A DNA stretch of 64,000 nt from Methylophilaceae bacterium (GCA_028823485.1 JAPKBG010000005.1:1-64000); one strand, 5' to 3'. Counted from the first letter of the stretch, positions 10,083-23,472 are shown. Notes: a model not told the origin generated them from the sequence alone. A program made the numbers and translations.

Positions 10083-10703
10083 ATGAATAATGACATTAAA
10101 ACACAATCAAGTCGTGGCGGTAAACGCCTCAATGCTGGACGTAAAACAGGGACAGGTAAGTTTGGCGAACCAACAGAAGTAGTGCGTGTTCCCACCAGTC
10201 AAAAGCCTATTATTGTTGACTTCTTAGCAGCATATCAGCATAAGCAACAATTAGAGGAAGCTATAGATATCAGTTCATTGATGTTACCAGCTTTAAATCA
10301 CAAAACGCTCAATATTCCGCTGTTTGCTTCTAAAGTACCAGCAGGCTTCCCTTCGCCAGCAGATGACCATGTTGAAAAGAGGCTGGATCCCAACGAATTT
10401 CTCATTGATCAAGCAGATGCTACTTTCTTTGTAACAATACAAGGGGAGTCTATGATTGATGTTGGGTTAATGCCTGGTGATAAAGCAGTTGTTGATCGCT
10501 CTAAAATGCCGAGTATTGGCGATATTGTATTAGCTGTTGTAGATGGTGACTTCACCATTAAAGTGCTCAACCGTGGAAAAGATGGCAGTCCTAGATTATT
10601 GCCTGCTAACGCATCAGGTAAATATCAGCCAATCGAAATCAAAGAGAATATGACTTTTGAAGTTTGGGGTGTTGTTACAGGTTCATTTAGACGTTTTAAA
10701 TAG
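10083..10703 (+). CDS. umuD: UmuD-like SOS mutagenesis protein, S24 peptidase, with N-terminal basic extension
   Basis: S24 motifs [26 protein letters not shown] and [18 protein letters not shown]-terminus [29 protein letters not shown]; followed by umuC. Confidence 0.9.
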   Translation: MNNDIKTQSSRGGKRLNAGRKTGTGKFGEPTEVVRVPTSQKPIIVDFLAAYQHKQQLEEAIDISSLMLPALNHKTLNIPLFASKVPAGFPSPADDHVEKRLDPNEFLIDQADATFFVTIQGESMIDVGLMPGDKAVVDRSKMPSIGDIVLAVVDGDFTIKVLNRGKDGSPRLLPANASGKYQPIEIKENMTFEVWGVVTGSFRRFK

Positions 10704-10711
10704 ATCACATT

Positions 10712-11998
10712 ATGCGTAACATTGCATTAATTGATGTAAACAACTTTTACGTTAGTTGTGAGCGTGTCTTCAATCCTAAACTACTCAACAAGCCAATCGT
10801 TGTTTTGTCCAATAATGACGGATGTGCAGTTGCGAGAAGTGATGAAGTCAAAGCATTAGGGGTGGCCATGGGAGCGCCTTGGTTTAAGCTCAAAGATTTA
10901 GCAAAGCAGCACAATATTTTAGCTTACTCATCAAATTATGCGCTGTATGCTGATATGAGTAATCGGGTGATGTCGATACTTAAGCATTACTCACCTGATC
11001 AAGAGGTCTATTCAATCGACGAGTCATTCTTAGACCTCACAGCGTTTAAATCAAAAGATTTAGTCGCGTACGGACAACAAATGCGGCAGCGGATTAATCA
11101 ATGGACAGGCTTGCCTGTTTGCGTTGGTATTGGTTCAACTAAAACGTTATCAAAGCTGGCTAATCATTGTGCAAAAAAACGTCCAGACTTTAATGGTGTT
11201 TGCAATCTAAATAGCATGGCACCTGAGACAATTAACCAAATGTTCACTGAGATTGATGTTGGTGAAGTGTGGGGTGTTGGCAGAAAGCTTGTGCTTAAAT
11301 TGAATGCGCTTGGTATCAATACTGTATTAGATCTTAAGCGAGCCAATCCAGAACGTCTACGCCAGCAATTTAGTGTTGTCATGGAAAAGACCATCCGTGA
11401 ACTCAATGGTATTGTTTGCATCGAGCTGGAAGAAATTACACCACCAAAACAGCAAATAATGAGTTCAAGAAGCTTTGGTTATTCAGTGACTGATTACAAT
11501 AGTTTAGCTCAATCGATAACCTTGTATATGAGCCGTGCTGCAGAGAAGCTACGACGGCAGCAATCTTATGCTGGATCAGTTTATATCTTTATTAGAACGA
11601 GTCCATTTAAAGAAAATGAACGCTTCTATAGTAACGGTAGAACGATTTCCATGCCTAGCCCAACTGATGACACTAGGAAGCTAGTTAACGTCGCACTATG
11701 GGGATTAAAACAGATTTATGTGCCTAATTTAGGCTATGCAAAGGCTGGAGTTATGCTTGGAGAGCTTGTCGCAGCCCAAGGCATACAAACAGACTTATTT
11801 AGCACGCAAAAAAACACACCCAAATCGGATCGGCTCATGGCTATGCTGGATAGCATTAATAAGAAGATGGGCAAAGAATCAATCAAATTGGCCAGTGAAG
11901 GATTTAGCCGGCCGTGGAAGATGAAGCAGGGCAACAAGAGTCCGTGCTATACGACGAATTGGGATGATAATATTCAAGCATTAGATTTAGAACAATAA
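10712..11998 (+). CDS. umuC: Y-family DNA polymerase V catalytic subunit
   Basis: [50 protein letters not shown]. Confidence 0.95.
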   Translation: MRNIALIDVNNFYVSCERVFNPKLLNKPIVVLSNNDGCAVARSDEVKALGVAMGAPWFKLKDLAKQHNILAYSSNYALYADMSNRVMSILKHYSPDQEVYSIDESFLDLTAFKSKDLVAYGQQMRQRINQWTGLPVCVGIGSTKTLSKLANHCAKKRPDFNGVCNLNSMAPETINQMFTEIDVGEVWGVGRKLVLKLNALGINTVLDLKRANPERLRQQFSVVMEKTIRELNGIVCIELEEITPPKQQIMSSRSFGYSVTDYNSLAQSITLYMSRAAEKLRRQQSYAGSVYIFIRTSPFKENERFYSNGRTISMPSPTDDTRKLVNVALWGLKQIYVPNLGYAKAGVMLGELVAAQGIQTDLFSTQKNTPKSDRLMAMLDSINKKMGKESIKLASEGFSRPWKMKQGNKSPCYTTNWDDNIQALDLEQ

Positions 11999-12242
11999 GT
12001 TATAGAAAAAATACATAAATTTTTGAGAAACTTCTTACAATCTCAATTGATGGAAGAGACTGGTGTCTTTTGCTCTTCATATTACGAGTAGAATCAAACT
12101 ATAGAAACTAGTTATGAATAAGTTGTCAGGGGACAAGAATATATGCAAGCGTTATTTCGCCGTTACATTGACATGACTCTTCTCTAATCTTGAGTAAAAA
12201 AATAAATCTACAAACAATATTTGAAAATAAATGGAGTTTGTA

Positions 12243-12329
12243 ATGTTCACAAAGGCATCACATGAGCTCATGTTCTGGATTGTTATGATTTTCATCATTC
12301 TTTTTTTAACTTTTATTGGGAAGCGATAA
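12243..12329 (+). CDS. Putative small single-TM protein (28 aa)
   Basis: GGAG Shine-Dalgarno about 6 nt upstream; MFTKASHELMFWIVMIFIILFLTFIGKR*. Below the ORF-track cutoff. Confidence 0.4.
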   Translation: MFTKASHELMFWIVMIFIILFLTFIGKR

Positions 12330-12411
12330 TCCGCCAAATAGCATGTAATGCTCTAAAGGTTTTTGGAGGAGTCGTTTAAAGTGTTAGCAAGTCAGCTTGA
12401 AAGTGTGAGTT

Positions 12412-12525
12412 TTATATTACTTGAACACTTTTACCAAAACCATTAATCCACCATTGGAATGGCGAGTTATCTGCCACTGATGCTTCCACTATAAGATAAT
12501 CACCATCTTCACAATTAATAAACAT
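12412..12525 (-). pseudogene. Probable C-terminal remnant of a WYL-domain transcriptional regulator
   Basis: Minus-strand MFINCEDGDYLIVEASVADNSPFQWWINGFGKSVQVI* resembles the WYL C-terminal 'VADTxxLxWWLLGFGxxVEVL' pattern. Confidence 0.45.
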
Positions 12526-12670
12526 TAAAAGAATTCAGCTACCTATCATGTATATACATCACATAAAGACCACAGCTAACTGGCATTACTATACTTTTTT
12601 ATTTCTACATTCATTCGCGTCTCGACTACAATTGATTAAGCTTCTTAAATAAAAAGGCAAAAGGCTGAAT

Positions 12671-13090
12671 ATGCAAAGTTTTTTAGAATTAATAGCTCAC
12701 TATTGGTTGGAAGGGCTAGTTTTAGTTGGGGTAATTGTTTTTTTTGCTATTAAAAAATTGAGTAAATTTTTTGGTGGTGAAGCCATTGAGGTTACAGCCA
12801 AGCAAGCTATTGAACTTATTGAGCAGCAAGAAGCTATTCTGATTGATCTTGCAGAAAAGACAGTATTCGAAAAAGGTCATATTCCTGGCGCTGTGAGTAT
12901 GCCGGGCATTACTTTTATTAACGGATCAGCCAGATTGGAAGATGTCTCAAAGCCAATTATTTTACTGCCTATGAAAGGGCTATTTCCTATGCCTGTTGTG
13001 CAATTTATATATAGCGTAGGGGTAACAAAACTATACCTTTTTAAAGGTAACCTCAATGAGTGGGAAAAGGAAGTGCGGGATTCGCATTGA
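12671..13090 (+). CDS. Membrane-anchored rhodanese-like domain protein
   Basis: N-terminal TM helix, then rhodanese-like segment EAILIDLAEKTVFEKGHIPGAVSMPG. The expected Cys loop reads ILLPMKG, so it may be inactive. Confidence 0.75.
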   Translation: MQSFLELIAHYWLEGLVLVGVIVFFAIKKLSKFFGGEAIEVTAKQAIELIEQQEAILIDLAEKTVFEKGHIPGAVSMPGITFINGSARLEDVSKPIILLPMKGLFPMPVVQFIYSVGVTKLYLFKGNLNEWEKEVRDSH

Positions 13091-13359
13091 TTTTATTCAG
13101 CCAGGCAATTTACAGGAGAATGCTCATGCGCAAAGTTATAATAGAACGGTGAGATATGATTGGCTAGCGCATCACTTGTTTGAAAGCATTGCTGAGACCG
13201 TAAAGGCTTCTCCCGCAGAATATACCAGCTGAAGCTGGTTATTCATGCTTAAAAGTACAGCAATTTGCCACAGATTGGCTATGGACATGCAATCAAGAAC
13301 GCCCCAACATCGCATTGAGTGGCATGATCCCAATGCAAAAGTTAGCTTTGGTCACTTAG
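13074..13359 (+). mobile_element. Degenerate IS3-family transposase (OrfB C-terminus) remnant
   Basis: Frame A: GIRIDFIQPGNLQENAHAQSYNRTVRYDWLAHHLFESIAE. Frame B: VQQFATDWLWTCNQERPNIALSGMIPMQKLALVT*. Typical IS3 OrfB C-terminal sequence split by a frameshift. Confidence 0.85.
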
Positions 13360-13427
13360 TTTCTACTTTTAGCTGCAGTTAATAATGATAGGGATTATCA
13401 TGCCACAATAGCTAATAATAGAAATCA

Positions 13428-13459
13428 AAAAAGGCTTACATTTTCATGTAAGCCTTTTT
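13428..13459 (-). terminator. Rho-independent terminator downstream of tRNA-Glu
   Basis: AAAAAGGCTTACA / TGTAAGCCTTTTT hairpin with a T-tract on the minus strand. Confidence 0.85.
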
Positions 13460-13466
13460 AAAATCT

Positions 13467-13542
13467 TGGTGTCCCCAAGGGGAGTCGAACCCCTGTCGCC
13501 TGGATGAAAACCAGGTGTCCTAGGCCTCTAGACGATGGGGAC
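13467..13542 (-). tRNA. tRNA-Glu (anticodon TTC)
   Basis: Minus strand GTCCCCATCGTCTAGAGGCC...CCTGG-TTTTCAT-CCAGG...GGTTCGACTCC...GGGGACACCA, encoded CCA. Confidence 0.97.
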
Positions 13543-13645
13543 CTTGAACTTTTTTACTGCTTTTTAAAGCAGTATTATTTTACACCAACTTGCGCATTTT
13601 GCTAAGCGATTTAAGCAAGTTTTCTACCGAATAATCATGAAGTCT

Positions 13646-13721
13646 TGGTGGAGGTAAGCGGGATCGAACCGCTGACCCCTTGAATGCCATCCAAGTGCTC
13701 TCCCAGCTGAGCTATACCCCC
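13646..13721 (-). tRNA. tRNA-Ala (anticodon GGC)
   Basis: Minus strand GGGGGTATAGCTCAGCTGGGAGAGC...ATGGCAT...GGTTCGATCC...TACCTCCACCA. Confidence 0.97.
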
Positions 13722-13797
13722 GTTTACTACGACCAAATCATTAAACAATCATGAGTCTTCGGTGTCTTTGAATTGTTGTCAATTCGAAGAAGGCGCA

Positions 13798-13826
13798 ATA
13801 TTAAAGATGAGAGGGGCTCTTGTCAA
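13798..13826 (-). promoter_or_regulatory. Sigma70 promoter for the tRNA-Ala/Glu operon
   Basis: Minus strand TTGACA, 17-nt spacer, TAATAT, followed by GC-rich discriminator TGCGCC. Confidence 0.75.
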
Positions 13827-13878
13827 TGATTTTTTGACAATCCCCCATCATTTTTATGCTTTAAATAATGGTCTTTGT

Positions 13879-14328
13879 TTATCCGCGTATATTTGAGTTG
13901 GTTTCAAACTGTGTGAGGTCAACACGTGGTTGTGGTTCCCAGCCATCTTTGCGGTGTTCTGCAATTACGTTAGTGAATACGCCACCACGGACAAAGAATT
14001 TAGCCGTTACGCGCATAAACTTAGGTTGTGTGGCTGCAACAAGGTCATCTAAGATGCTGTTGGTGACGGCTTCGTGGAAGCAACCTTCGTCACGAAATGA
14101 CCACATATAGAGCTTCAGGCTTTTCAGCTCAACACAAAGCTGGTCAGGAATATAGTCTAAATAGATTACCGCAAAGTCTGGCTGACCTGTTTTTGGGCAT
14201 AGACAAGTGAACTCAGGAATTTCCATATGGATATGAAAATCACGGTTTTCATTGGGGTTAGGGAACGTTTCTAATTGCTTTGTTGGTTGTGCGGTTGGTT
14301 TGCCGCCTAATGCTGTTTGTGTGTTCAT
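13879..14328 (-). CDS. queF: NADPH-dependent 7-cyano-7-deazaguanine (preQ0) reductase
   Basis: [52 protein letters not shown]. Confidence 0.96.
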   Translation of the reverse strand: MNTQTALGGKPTAQPTKQLETFPNPNENRDFHIHMEIPEFTCLCPKTGQPDFAVIYLDYIPDQLCVELKSLKLYMWSFRDEGCFHEAVTNSILDDLVAATQPKFMRVTAKFFVRGGVFTNVIAEHRKDGWEPQPRVDLTQFETNSNIRG

Positions 14329-14422
14329 ATGTTTTGAGTATTGTATCTGTTGAAAATGCAGATTTTAGCTGTAAAAAACGTTATTATAACTCTTAAACTA
14401 AAACCAATTCCGAACATTTAAT

Positions 14423-17400
14423 TTGCGTTTAACCCATTTAAAACTTGCTGGCTTTAAATCCTTTGTAGACCCGACAACGGTGCATCTACACGGACAGCGT
14501 ATTGGCGTGGTTGGCCCAAATGGTTGCGGCAAATCTAACGTCATGGAATCTGTACGTTGGGTGCTTGGCGAGTCATCGGCCAAAGAAATGCGCGCTGATG
14601 CCATGGATGCGGTCATTTTCAATGGATCATCTAACCGTAAACCAATTTCTCGCGCTAGTGTTGAACTCATCTTTGATAACGGCTTTGGTGGCGCTAATGG
14701 TGAGTGGAGCCAATACGCTGAGATATCCGTTAAGCGTGTTATTGAGCGCAAAAAAGGCTCAACTTACTACATTAACAATACTGCTGTACGTCGACGTGAT
14801 GTCGCAGACTTATTCTTAGGTACTGGGCTTGGTGGTCGCGCGTATGCCATTATTGGACAAAATACCATCTCGCGTATTGTGGAAGCCAAACCAGAAGAAC
14901 TACGTGTTTTCCTAGAGGAAGCAGCAGGGATTAGTAAGTATAAAGAGCGGCGACGTGAGACTGAGCTGCGCTTACGTGACACGCGAGAGAATTTAACCCG
15001 TATTGAAGATATTTGCCGCGAGTTGCAAACACAAATCACAAGACTGGAATCACAAGCCGTTATTACGCAACGCTATCATGCGATGCAGGAATCACTCAAA
15101 TTAGCGGATGGGCAGTATTGGCTATTGAGAAAGCGTGATGCAAACCGTGGCTGGGAAAAGACCAAGGCGGCTGTTGGAAAATTAGTCATTGAATTGGAAG
15201 CTAAGACAGCTGAGCTGCGTAAAAGCGAAGCAGGCTTAGAGCAAAGCAGGCAAGCCTTTTATAATGCGGGAGAGGCGATTAATACAGCGCAGGCTGCTTA
15301 TTACGAGGCCAATGCAAGCTTTGCCAAACTAGAAAACCAAGTGAAACAAAATACGGAAGCACGTGGCCGTATGTCACTGCAGTTACAACAGGTGGATGAG
15401 TCGTTAGTCCGTAATGCTAAGACAAAGGCAGATTCAAACGAAAAGTTAGCGCAACTCAATACTGACTTGGCCGCAGCTAGCGAAAAAGAGGAAGCGGCAC
15501 GAGCTACATTAGCGGAATTGCAATTGAAGTTGCCTAGTTTGGAAGCTGATTATCGCGTTACTGCTGATCAAATGCAGGCTAGCACGCATGCACTATTAAC
15601 GGCAAACCAACGCATTCAAATTGACACCAATAATGTGCAGCATTTAAATCAATCGATTCTAGAGAGTGAATTGCAAATCAAACGGTTTGAAGAAGTGTTA
15701 AGCCAGCTGGAAATGCCGGACACAAAAGGTGTTGAGGTAGCACAGCAAGCGCTGGCAGAAGCCGAAACAATGGTGGTTAACACTGAGCAAGCGATACAAA
15801 AGCTACGTAGTAATGAAGAGCTACTACAAGCCAATATCAACACCTTGCGTGAGCTGCAGCTGCAAGTACAGCGTGTGCTGAGCCAAGCGGAAGCAGAGGT
15901 CAATTCTTTAGAGAAAATACAACAGTCGCTTAATTCAGAAGGTGAACTGTCAGACTGGTTATCGCGACAGGGTTTGCAAAACAATGCACGCTTGTGGGAA
16001 AAAATTAACATAGATGATGCTTGGAGTTTGGCGTTAGAGGCTGTCCTAGGTGCGCGGCTGAATGCCTTACTAGCTAAATCTAAGATCGATGATAGGCCGC
16101 CGGGCGCGTTAGTTCTTAGTTTCTCTAGACGTTCGTCTAAAGCGGCGCTAATTTCTGTACCATCAAATTCCACATTAACACCGTTAATCAGCATGGTTAA
16201 CGATTGTGGGCCGGTATTTCAAGCCACACTCAATGATTGGCTTGCTGGCATTTATTTGCTGAATGATGGCGAGGATGGCAGTAGCGCAAGCGAGGACTTA
16301 GTGCCAGGTGAGCGGCTAGTGAATAAGCAAGGTGATGTGTTTAGCCTTGGCGGCGTGGTTTATCACGGTGAAAATACGCATTTACATGGCATGATAGAGC
16401 GGCAGCAGCAGTTGGGCGATTTAAAAAAAGCGTTGCCTGCGTTGCAAGGCTCGGTGACGCAGTCTGCCAATCAATTACAACAAGCTGAAATGGAGTTGGG
16501 GCAAAGTAGGGCGTTACAGCAGCAAAAAAGCACTCAACTTAAATCCGCAATGCAATCATTACATCAGCATCAGCTAGATATTGCAAAATTAGAACAATTG
16601 GGCAATGCATGCACTGCACGTGAAAAGAGTTTGCAGGTAGATATTGAAGCAGCTAAAACAAAGTATGAGAAACAGCTTGGTAATGTGAGTGATAAAGAAT
16701 CCGCGCTACAAGCAATAAAATCAGGTATTCAACAGCTTGAAGCAGCAAAAAATGTTGATGTTGCGGCAAGGCAGCAGGCTGATCAAGCATTTAATGCATT
16801 AAGAGAGTCTGTTTCAGAGGCGGATAAAACACATCGAGAACTTGACTTTGAAATTAAAATTATTAACAATAAAATTAATGAGTTAAATAATAAAATTAAT
16901 GTAATAAATGAAGAAGAGACATCGTTTAATTTACGTAAAAATGAAACTGAACAAGCCTTAAGTATTACGCCAATGGAAACGCTTAAAGCGAATCTAGAGC
17001 AAGCGGTCACCGTTAAGCAATCAACAGAGGTCGCGTTATCCGAAGCTAGAAATCAATTGGAATCGCAAGATGCTCAATTGAAAGAGCTGGAGCGTGTTCG
17101 CATGCAAAATGAGCAAGCGCTTAATCCAATGCGAGATACGCTTGAGCAAGGCCGTTTAAATGAGCAAGAAGCACGATTGCATTTTGAGCAGTGTCAGGCA
17201 GGCCTAACAGAGACGAAGTTGGATGAGGCCGTTTTAGCCGCCGATTTGGAAGATGATGCGAAGGCCAGTATCTATGCCAATAAAACCAGTCAACTACAAA
17301 GGCAAATTGATGCGCTAGGGCCAGTTAACTTAGCGGCAATACAAGAGTTCGATAGCGAAACAGAACGCAAAGGCTATTTAGATAGTCAACTGCAAGACTT

Positions 17401-17932
17401 GATTGAAGCGAGTGAGACTTTAAAGGGTGCGATTAATAAAATCGATAGACAAACGCGCGAGAAGTTACTCACCACCTTCAATGAAGCTAATAAACACTTT
17501 GGTGAATTGTTTGCTACGTTATTTGGTGGTGGTCAAGCAAAATTAGAGTTGCTTGGAGAAGAGATACTCGATACTGGATTGCAAGTATTTGCGCAGCCAC
17601 CAGGTAAAAAGAATACAACGATTCAGCTACTATCCGGTGGTGAAAAAGCACTGACTGCGATAGCATTGGTTTTTGCTTTATTTAGATTGAACCCAGCACC
17701 ATTCTGTTTGATGGATGAGGTTGATGCACCACTTGATGATAGCAATACCGAGCGTTTTTGTGCCATGGTGAAAAAGATGTCTGAACACACACAGTTTCTA
17801 TTCGTCAGTCATAATAAAATCACCATGGAAATTGCACAACAATTGATTGGTGTTACCATGCAAGAGTCCGGTGTGTCACGTATTGTTGATGTCGATATTG
17901 CTGCGGCATTGAAAATGCAAGTCTCACCTTAA
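14423..17932 (+). CDS. smc: Chromosome segregation ATPase SMC
   Basis: TTG start; MRLTHLKLAGFKSFVDPT, VVGPNGCGKSNVMESVRWVLGE, long coiled coil, LLSGGEKALTAIALVFALFRLNPAPFCLMDEVDAPLDDSN. Confidence 0.96.
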   Translation: MRLTHLKLAGFKSFVDPTTVHLHGQRIGVVGPNGCGKSNVMESVRWVLGESSAKEMRADAMDAVIFNGSSNRKPISRASVELIFDNGFGGANGEWSQYAEISVKRVIERKKGSTYYINNTAVRRRDVADLFLGTGLGGRAYAIIGQNTISRIVEAKPEELRVFLEEAAGISKYKERRRETELRLRDTRENLTRIEDICRELQTQITRLESQAVITQRYHAMQESLKLADGQYWLLRKRDANRGWEKTKAAVGKLVIELEAKTAELRKSEAGLEQSRQAFYNAGEAINTAQAAYYEANASFAKLENQVKQNTEARGRMSLQLQQVDESLVRNAKTKADSNEKLAQLNTDLAAASEKEEAARATLAELQLKLPSLEADYRVTADQMQASTHALLTANQRIQIDTNNVQHLNQSILESELQIKRFEEVLSQLEMPDTKGVEVAQQALAEAETMVVNTEQAIQKLRSNEELLQANINTLRELQLQVQRVLSQAEAEVNSLEKIQQSLNSEGELSDWLSRQGLQNNARLWEKINIDDAWSLALEAVLGARLNALLAKSKIDDRPPGALVLSFSRRSSKAALISVPSNSTLTPLISMVNDCGPVFQATLNDWLAGIYLLNDGEDGSSASEDLVPGERLVNKQGDVFSLGGVVYHGENTHLHGMIERQQQLGDLKKALPALQGSVTQSANQLQQAEMELGQSRALQQQKSTQLKSAMQSLHQHQLDIAKLEQLGNACTAREKSLQVDIEAAKTKYEKQLGNVSDKESALQAIKSGIQQLEAAKNVDVAARQQADQAFNALRESVSEADKTHRELDFEIKIINNKINELNNKINVINEEETSFNLRKNETEQALSITPMETLKANLEQAVTVKQSTEVALSEARNQLESQDAQLKELERVRMQNEQALNPMRDTLEQGRLNEQEARLHFEQCQAGLTETKLDEAVLAADLEDDAKASIYANKTSQLQRQIDALGPVNLAAIQEFDSETERKGYLDSQLQDLIEASETLKGAINKIDRQTREKLLTTFNEANKHFGELFATLFGGGQAKLELLGEEILDTGLQVFAQPPGKKNTTIQLLSGGEKALTAIALVFALFRLNPAPFCLMDEVDAPLDDSNTERFCAMVKKMSEHTQFLFVSHNKITMEIAQQLIGVTMQESGVSRIVDVDIAAALKMQVSP

Positions 17933-17986
17933 TGCTTTTTAAAGTATTATTATTTAAATATTTAAAATTAGAAATAAAGTTACCAA

Positions 17987-21350
<3,364 letters not shown>

Positions 21351-21351
21351 G

Positions 21352-22275
21352 ATGAACATTAAATTTGAAAACGCTTTAACAGTTTTATTTACTTCATTGT
21401 TTTTAATGAGTTTTAATGCTCATTCTGCAGAGGTTTCTGCGGAAATAAAAGCATGTAATGCAGCCGTCAATAAGGGTGATGCCAAAACTGCTTTGATGCA
21501 GTCTGAAGTGATCTTGAAGAAAAACAGTACAGATTATGAAGGTTTGTTATGCAAAGGTAGAGCTTTAAAACAACAAGGCAACTATGCTGATGCACTAGTG
21601 GCGATGGAGTTAGCTGAGCAATCGACTCAAGATATTTTTGCTAAAACAGTTTCCTTTATGCTGATTGGTAATTTACATCAAGCAAATAACAAAACAGAAG
21701 CGGCAGTTGCTAGCTATGAAAAAAGCATAGAAATGTGTGGGAAAAATGCGAATAAAACCTATATATTTATTAACTACAATTTAATTGGTGATGCTTATTT
21801 TTCCGCTAAAGATTTACAGGCTGCTTTAGAAGGCTACCAAAAAGGCCTACGTTTAGCATTCAATGATAACGAACGCGCTGAGAGCTTTGAGAACTTAGCA
21901 AAAACCTATAATGCGCTGGCCGATCATGAGAAAGCGATTGAATTCCAACTGAAAGCAACCGTGATGCAAAAACAAGCAGGCGATTTAACTGATTATGCTG
22001 ATTCGAGCTTGTTGCTTGGACAATACTTCATGGATGCAAAAGAGTACTCTCATGCAGAAAGACACTATAAAAAACTGGTTGAGTTTGCTAAAGATAATGG
22101 CGGCGCTTATTACGAAGCAGCGGCTAACTATGGTTTAGCAGAGGCTATGTTCGCAAATGGAGATAAAGAAGCTGCAAAAATGCTATTTTCCAATGCAAAT
22201 AAGCAGGCATCTAAGATTGGTGCGAAACAGCTGGCAGCCGAAATACAGGCTAAACAGAAAGCCCTGAATATCTAA
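21352..22275 (+). CDS. Secreted TPR-repeat protein
   Basis: Signal peptide (SFNAHSAE) and several TPR-like repeats. Confidence 0.75.
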   Translation: MNIKFENALTVLFTSLFLMSFNAHSAEVSAEIKACNAAVNKGDAKTALMQSEVILKKNSTDYEGLLCKGRALKQQGNYADALVAMELAEQSTQDIFAKTVSFMLIGNLHQANNKTEAAVASYEKSIEMCGKNANKTYIFINYNLIGDAYFSAKDLQAALEGYQKGLRLAFNDNERAESFENLAKTYNALADHEKAIEFQLKATVMQKQAGDLTDYADSSLLLGQYFMDAKEYSHAERHYKKLVEFAKDNGGAYYEAAANYGLAEAMFANGDKEAAKMLFSNANKQASKIGAKQLAAEIQAKQKALNI

Positions 22276-22372
22276 AAGCTACATTTAAGTATTATACTGA
22301 GCAAATTTATTGTAAGGTTTAATGCCGCTTAGCGACTAAGTAATATCTGAAATTTACAACTCAAGGCCTTAT

Positions 22373-23446
22373 ATGATCATTGTTGACAAGTCTAAGCAGA
22401 ATCCAAGCGAGATTCAGCCATCAGAAATTACGTCTAAAGCGGTATTTGATAACCGCCGTCAGTTCATCAAAGTGGCGGCTAGCTCTGGTTTAATCGCTGG
22501 GGCGGCCTTGATGAGTTTAAAAGCCAAAGCAGCGAAAATAGTTGGTGGCGTGACTTCAGGTGATGCAAGGCTTGTTGGTCCCGGCAATGCGCCGTCACAA
22601 CCCTTTAAAGCGCTTAAAAAAGGTGAGATTTACAATCCTCGCCAAAAGCTAAAAGGGGTTAAGAAAACCGCTTATGGTGAAGATTTAAAAATCGACACCT
22701 ATAAAAACATCACCACTTACAACAACTACTATGAGTTTGGTACTAGCAAGTCAGACCCTGCTGTACAAGCCAGAACATTTCAACCGCAGCCTTGGACCAT
22801 CAGTATCGAAGGTGAAGTCAAAAAAACGAAAACCATCGGCATAGAAGACTTAATGAAGCTCGCGCCACTAGAAGAGCGCATCTACCGTATGCGTTGCGTT
22901 GAGGCTTGGTCTATGGTCATTCCTTGGGTGGGCATTCCTCTAGCGAGTATCATTAAATGGGCTGAGCCAACAGGTAATGCAAAGTATGTCGAGTTCGTTA
23001 CTGCAAACGATCGTGAGAGTATGCCAGGCGTGACTACGCCATTGCTAGACTGGCCTTATACCGAAGGCTTACGCATGGATGAAGCCATGAACCCATTGGC
23101 TTTAATCGCTGTTGGACTATATGGTGAATTACTACCAAATCAAAATGGTGCACCCGCCCGTTTAGTAGTGCCATGGAAATACGGCTTTAAAGGTGGTAAG
23201 TCCATCGTTAAAATCCGCTTTGTAGAAAAGCAAACACAAACAACATGGATGAAGTCAGGTCCGTCAGAATATGGCTACTATGCCAATGTAAACCCTAAAG
23301 TGTCACACCCTCGTTGGACGCAATCCTCAGAGCGGCCAATTGGTGGCGGTTTATTTGGTGGTCGCATCAAAACCAAAATGTTTAATGGATATGAGTCTGA
23401 AGTAGGCCACTTATATGCTGGCATGGATTTGGAAAATAATTTCTAA
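22373..23446 (+). CDS. msrP: Protein-methionine-sulfoxide reductase molybdopterin subunit MsrP (YedY)
   Basis: TAT motif NRRQFIKVAASSG; MRCVEAWSMVIPWVGIPLASI; msrQ follows. Confidence 0.95.
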   Translation: MIIVDKSKQNPSEIQPSEITSKAVFDNRRQFIKVAASSGLIAGAALMSLKAKAAKIVGGVTSGDARLVGPGNAPSQPFKALKKGEIYNPRQKLKGVKKTAYGEDLKIDTYKNITTYNNYYEFGTSKSDPAVQARTFQPQPWTISIEGEVKKTKTIGIEDLMKLAPLEERIYRMRCVEAWSMVIPWVGIPLASIIKWAEPTGNAKYVEFVTANDRESMPGVTTPLLDWPYTEGLRMDEAMNPLALIAVGLYGELLPNQNGAPARLVVPWKYGFKGGKSIVKIRFVEKQTQTTWMKSGPSEYGYYANVNPKVSHPRWTQSSERPIGGGLFGGRIKTKMFNGYESEVGHLYAGMDLENNF

Positions 23447-23472
23447 TCGGCTTTAAAAAGAACAGCTATAAA

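Noticed and set aside
14329-14422. Possible preQ1 riboswitch upstream of queF
   Set aside because: Read the minus-strand leader and saw no preQ1-I/II-like pseudoknot motif.
15649-16194. 181-aa minus-strand ORF
   Set aside because: Antisense to the smc coiled-coil region; Ser/Cys/Leu-rich low-complexity shadow translation.
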